A stretch of DNA of 64,000 bases from Paramacrobiotus metropolitanus (lineage: Eukaryota; Tardigrada; Eutardigrada; Parachela; Macrobiotidae). This document shows, one piece after another, positions 61,302 through 64,000 of this stretch. Where the stretch lies: positions 1 through 64,000 of the forward strand of contig NW_026570377.1 in assembly GCF_019649055.1 (NCBI RefSeq), written 5' to 3'. The position numbers were made by a program, and so were the translations under genes. Position 1 is the stretch's first letter. Each line of letters opens with the position of its first letter. The notes under the pieces were generated by a model that ran no database searches, had not been told where the DNA came from, and was given only the letters and a program-made list of their open reading frames with translations.

Positions 61302-62229
61302 TGCTGAAGAAGAAAAACGAAGCCTGTGCATTATCGACGATTTAACCTGATTATTAAATGAAGAAATTTAATGACAAAAAATATAGCTCGCACAGGGTAG
61401 ACTATCTTTAAATATGTGAACTATGAAGACTATGTTATTATGTAAGAATATAATTATTTAAATAGGTATATTCTATAGATAACAGATAGATCATAGTGTA
61501 TATTGTGGAAATCTTAAATTTGTATTCATTCATTCTTGCAGACACAAGAAGTATGCGGCCTAACGACCAAAATTAAAGGCGCTTATTAAGAGCAGACATT
61601 ATATATTACTATTTTGTATGTACAAAAAATTCACTATAGGCGTTATGATAACTATATATATGGTACGGCATACTGTACAAACTCCGTTCTAGCTGCCGGC
61701 CGACGATCCAGAACTCCAGCAGCCCGGAAATACAATATAGACGCCATACACGGTACAATGGGCAATCTGCTTGAAATTGGGACAACCTGACAATAATGCG
61801 CCCGCTGTTTGCTGTATATACGACCACAACACTTGTAAAATATTGTTCAAAATTTTACATTCCGACGTAAACTCAGTGCATTTACGTCGCAACGCAATCT
61901 ACGGCGACAGTTTTATGAACATCCAGTTTTCGTATTCTAGTTTTCGAGCATTTTCCTAACATTCATTTTGCTTTTCGTCTTCCTTTGACAGCTTTTAGTT
62001 GCACTTTTTTCTGAATTGTTTCACTTTGAAGATGGAAGATGTTGCGATCAGCGTTTTTGTGCACGTGTAAATATATGTGTCGATACACAAAACGTTTTTA
62101 ATTTTGTGGTTTAAGATTACGTACACGTTTTCCGATCCAAACATTTTTCTGTGAACGTAATTGGTATCTGCAAATTTCTGTTGCCCGGCCGCAAAGAATC
62201 TCGGAATGTGATTCGACGTTAATTTTGGA
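61302..62229. other. Intergenic region after Hox3
   Basis: About 0.9 kb of AT-rich sequence without a supported gene. It should contain the promoter of the membrane-protein gene at 62230. Confidence 0.4.
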
Positions 62230-63357
62230 ATGGAAAGACCGCTGGATGGGGAAGCCGCGTTACGGATTTTTCGGGAACGGTGTTCTGATCCAAGATTTCC
62301 CCGCGACGAATTTTTCGTTTGCCAACACTCGGTTCTGATTGAAAACCACGTAAGATACCTCACAGCCCAACTGGCCTGTGCCGATCACGGGATCAGAGGC
62401 GGCGATTGCACCTGGGACGAGTATTCGACCGCAAGATCATTTCCGGTCGGGAATTATTATTTTCTGATTGCAGTCATAACCGAAGCTGTCATAATCGCAC
62501 TGTTGCTGCTACTCCTCATCATTTTGCTGCTTCTTTATCGAAGGTATGTTTTCCAAACGGCTGATAACACACATAATTCGACTCATGCACAGCAGAATAA
62601 TATATTATTAATTTTTTATAAAATTTCGGTTTTAAAAAACATTTCTGACGCTACTCGAGCGATTCGTTACCAAAATTAGTACTTGTACCGTACTAATTTA
62701 ATCAGCAACATATATAGGATAGTGAAAAATGAAAATTAATCCTGGCATTGTCATTTCCTTTGTGAAAATTTTTATAACTGCAAATTTACAGAAAGAAAAT
62801 CCAGTCGATAAGAGATAACCCACACCATGGACCAAAACTATACCGGTCACGCTTACACTATCGAACAACCAACCAAAAACTACGTTCATTTCACGGAGCC
62901 GTCACCACCCAAACCGCGCATGCACAGTATCGGTATTCAGTTCACACCGACCCCGCCCAAGCACGTCGACGATACCACCAGCGTCACCACACGCTGCAGC
63001 TCCATCGCCAGCGAAACGGAAGCCTTCCAGCCTCTGGTTATCAAGGTGGACAGCGCCCCCATCAGCGGCGATACCACGCCCTCCGACACGCCCCTTCCGC
63101 TTCGGCGCCACCCAAACGCCGTCTTTGTGGGCACGCCCAAAGCGCACAAACGACCCCGAGATAGCAAGTCTACGGTGGAATTTCCCGAGGAAGCATTTGG
63201 AGATCGCGCCAAGATCACAACCTACACCGTGACGGAAGAGCATTCCTTGTCGTTGACGGTGCCGGGTCAGCAGAATCCGACGCCCACCAGGATCGTCTTT
63301 GGTCCCAAGTATGACCCACCAGTACGACCATTTTCCGATGGATCTGTATATTTGTAA
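62230..63357 (+). CDS. Unrecognised single-pass membrane protein
   Basis: Exon 1 is 62230-62543, with donor CGA AG|GTATGT (phase 2). Exon 2 is 62792-63357, with a TTTACAG acceptor. The first ~75 residues hold five cysteines and no leader. A very hydrophobic span follows (AVIIALLLLLLIILLLLY), then basic RRKKIQ at the membrane, giving a probable N-out topology. The ~180-residue tail is Pro/Thr/Ser-rich with TP and SP sites (TPTPPKH, GDTTPSDTPLP) and ends GSVYL, a possible PDZ ligand. In exon 2 the spliced frame and the long ORF differ by one base around the four A's near 62834-62837; one fewer A restores continuity and gives 292 residues. Without that, translation could start at the ATG 62827 as a soluble protein. 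No family recognised. Confidence 0.6.
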
Positions 63358-64000
63358 AATATGCTGATTTGCAGCTGTTCATACACTCGTTGCTTAATCC
63401 AGTGAAAGGTTCTTGTTTGATAGGTGGTAAACTGGTAATTAACAGTCGCGCGGTATCATAATACGTTTCATAGACTGCACGGTCACTAGTTAATTTCTTC
63501 ATCAGTTTGTGTTATTTAACGTTTGTGTTATTTAACGTATTGTAGTTTTTTCAGACCGCGCTTTGAATTGGTTTATGCTTGTGCTGCTATGTTTACTTAA
63601 ATTAATAACGATAAAATATGTGATTCACCGTAACGCCGATTATAATACCAATTTCGATTATTGTCATCAAATTCATACCGACCGTTCACGGTTGCAGAGT
63701 ACTGTAACTCCAAGTAGGAAGTAAAATGCCTTCATATACATAGAATGCAATATGGTTTGCAGAAAACTCGGGCAAGCGAAGCGAGCCCGCTTAATCAATT
63801 TTAAACAAATCTAATAAATGTATTTATGGGCGATTAAATTTTGACCATACGCATACGGCTTCCAGATACCGTTCGCCTGACACTGACGCATACTCACGTG
63901 TCAATAGTTTTGTGATGTTCGTGCAGAATCTGATGCTTTTTTGTGAGGAGTAGGACCATTGGATCAGTGAGGTTTTGGAACAAATTTTGGAGTGCATGTA
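63358..64000. other. 3' flank of the window
   Basis: No supported ORF. AATAAA near 63812 may be the poly(A) signal of the membrane-protein gene, though it is about 450 bp after the stop. Confidence 0.35.

Overview
The window is nuclear DNA of a small-genome ecdysozoan animal, most likely a tardigrade. The evidence is spliced genes with short GT-AG introns, a complete Hox3 homeobox gene with no Hox neighbour, a membrane-anchored collagen, a giant chitin-binding mucin and a DIRS-type retrotransposon. The clade is an inference; nothing here fixes the species.

Layout. (1) 693-16832 (+): the 3' part of a giant secreted mucin-like gene. It has Thr-rich linkers, one peritrophin-type chitin-binding domain and eleven copies of an unrecognised ~110-150 residue module rich in Asn-Gly-Thr. 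(2) 7057-11775: a Ngaro-like tyrosine-recombinase retrotransposon sits antisense in one mucin intron. Its split direct repeats are identical, so it is young. (3) 19521-35087 (+): a type II transmembrane collagen with 34 exons by my count, including exons of 9, 17 and 18 bp, and a 6.8 kb intron holding three tandem 30-bp palindromes at an exact 38-bp period. (4) 35665-40334: three secreted cyclase/kynurenine-formamidase-family genes in order -,-,+ with a shared intron position. (5) 40439-44849 (+): two tandem genes for small secreted proteins with a cadherin-like domain and a Gly/Tyr/Asn-rich tail, plus an extra signal-peptide exon. (6) 44850-58619: about 13.8 kb with no gene I can support, upstream of Hox3. 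(7) 58654-60954 (+): Hox3 in four coding exons, with an intron inside homeodomain helix 3. (8) 62230-63357 (+): an unrecognised single-pass membrane protein in two exons.

The genes do not form one pathway. Several make cuticle or extracellular-matrix products (mucin, collagen, cadherin-like proteins).

A recurring oddity is that five otherwise intact genes, including Hox3, each need one or more single-base indel corrections to read through. With those corrections every gene's exon lengths sum to a multiple of three. That pattern points to residual assembly indels more than to pseudogenes. All exon boundaries were read by eye from splice consensus and phase, not from transcripts.
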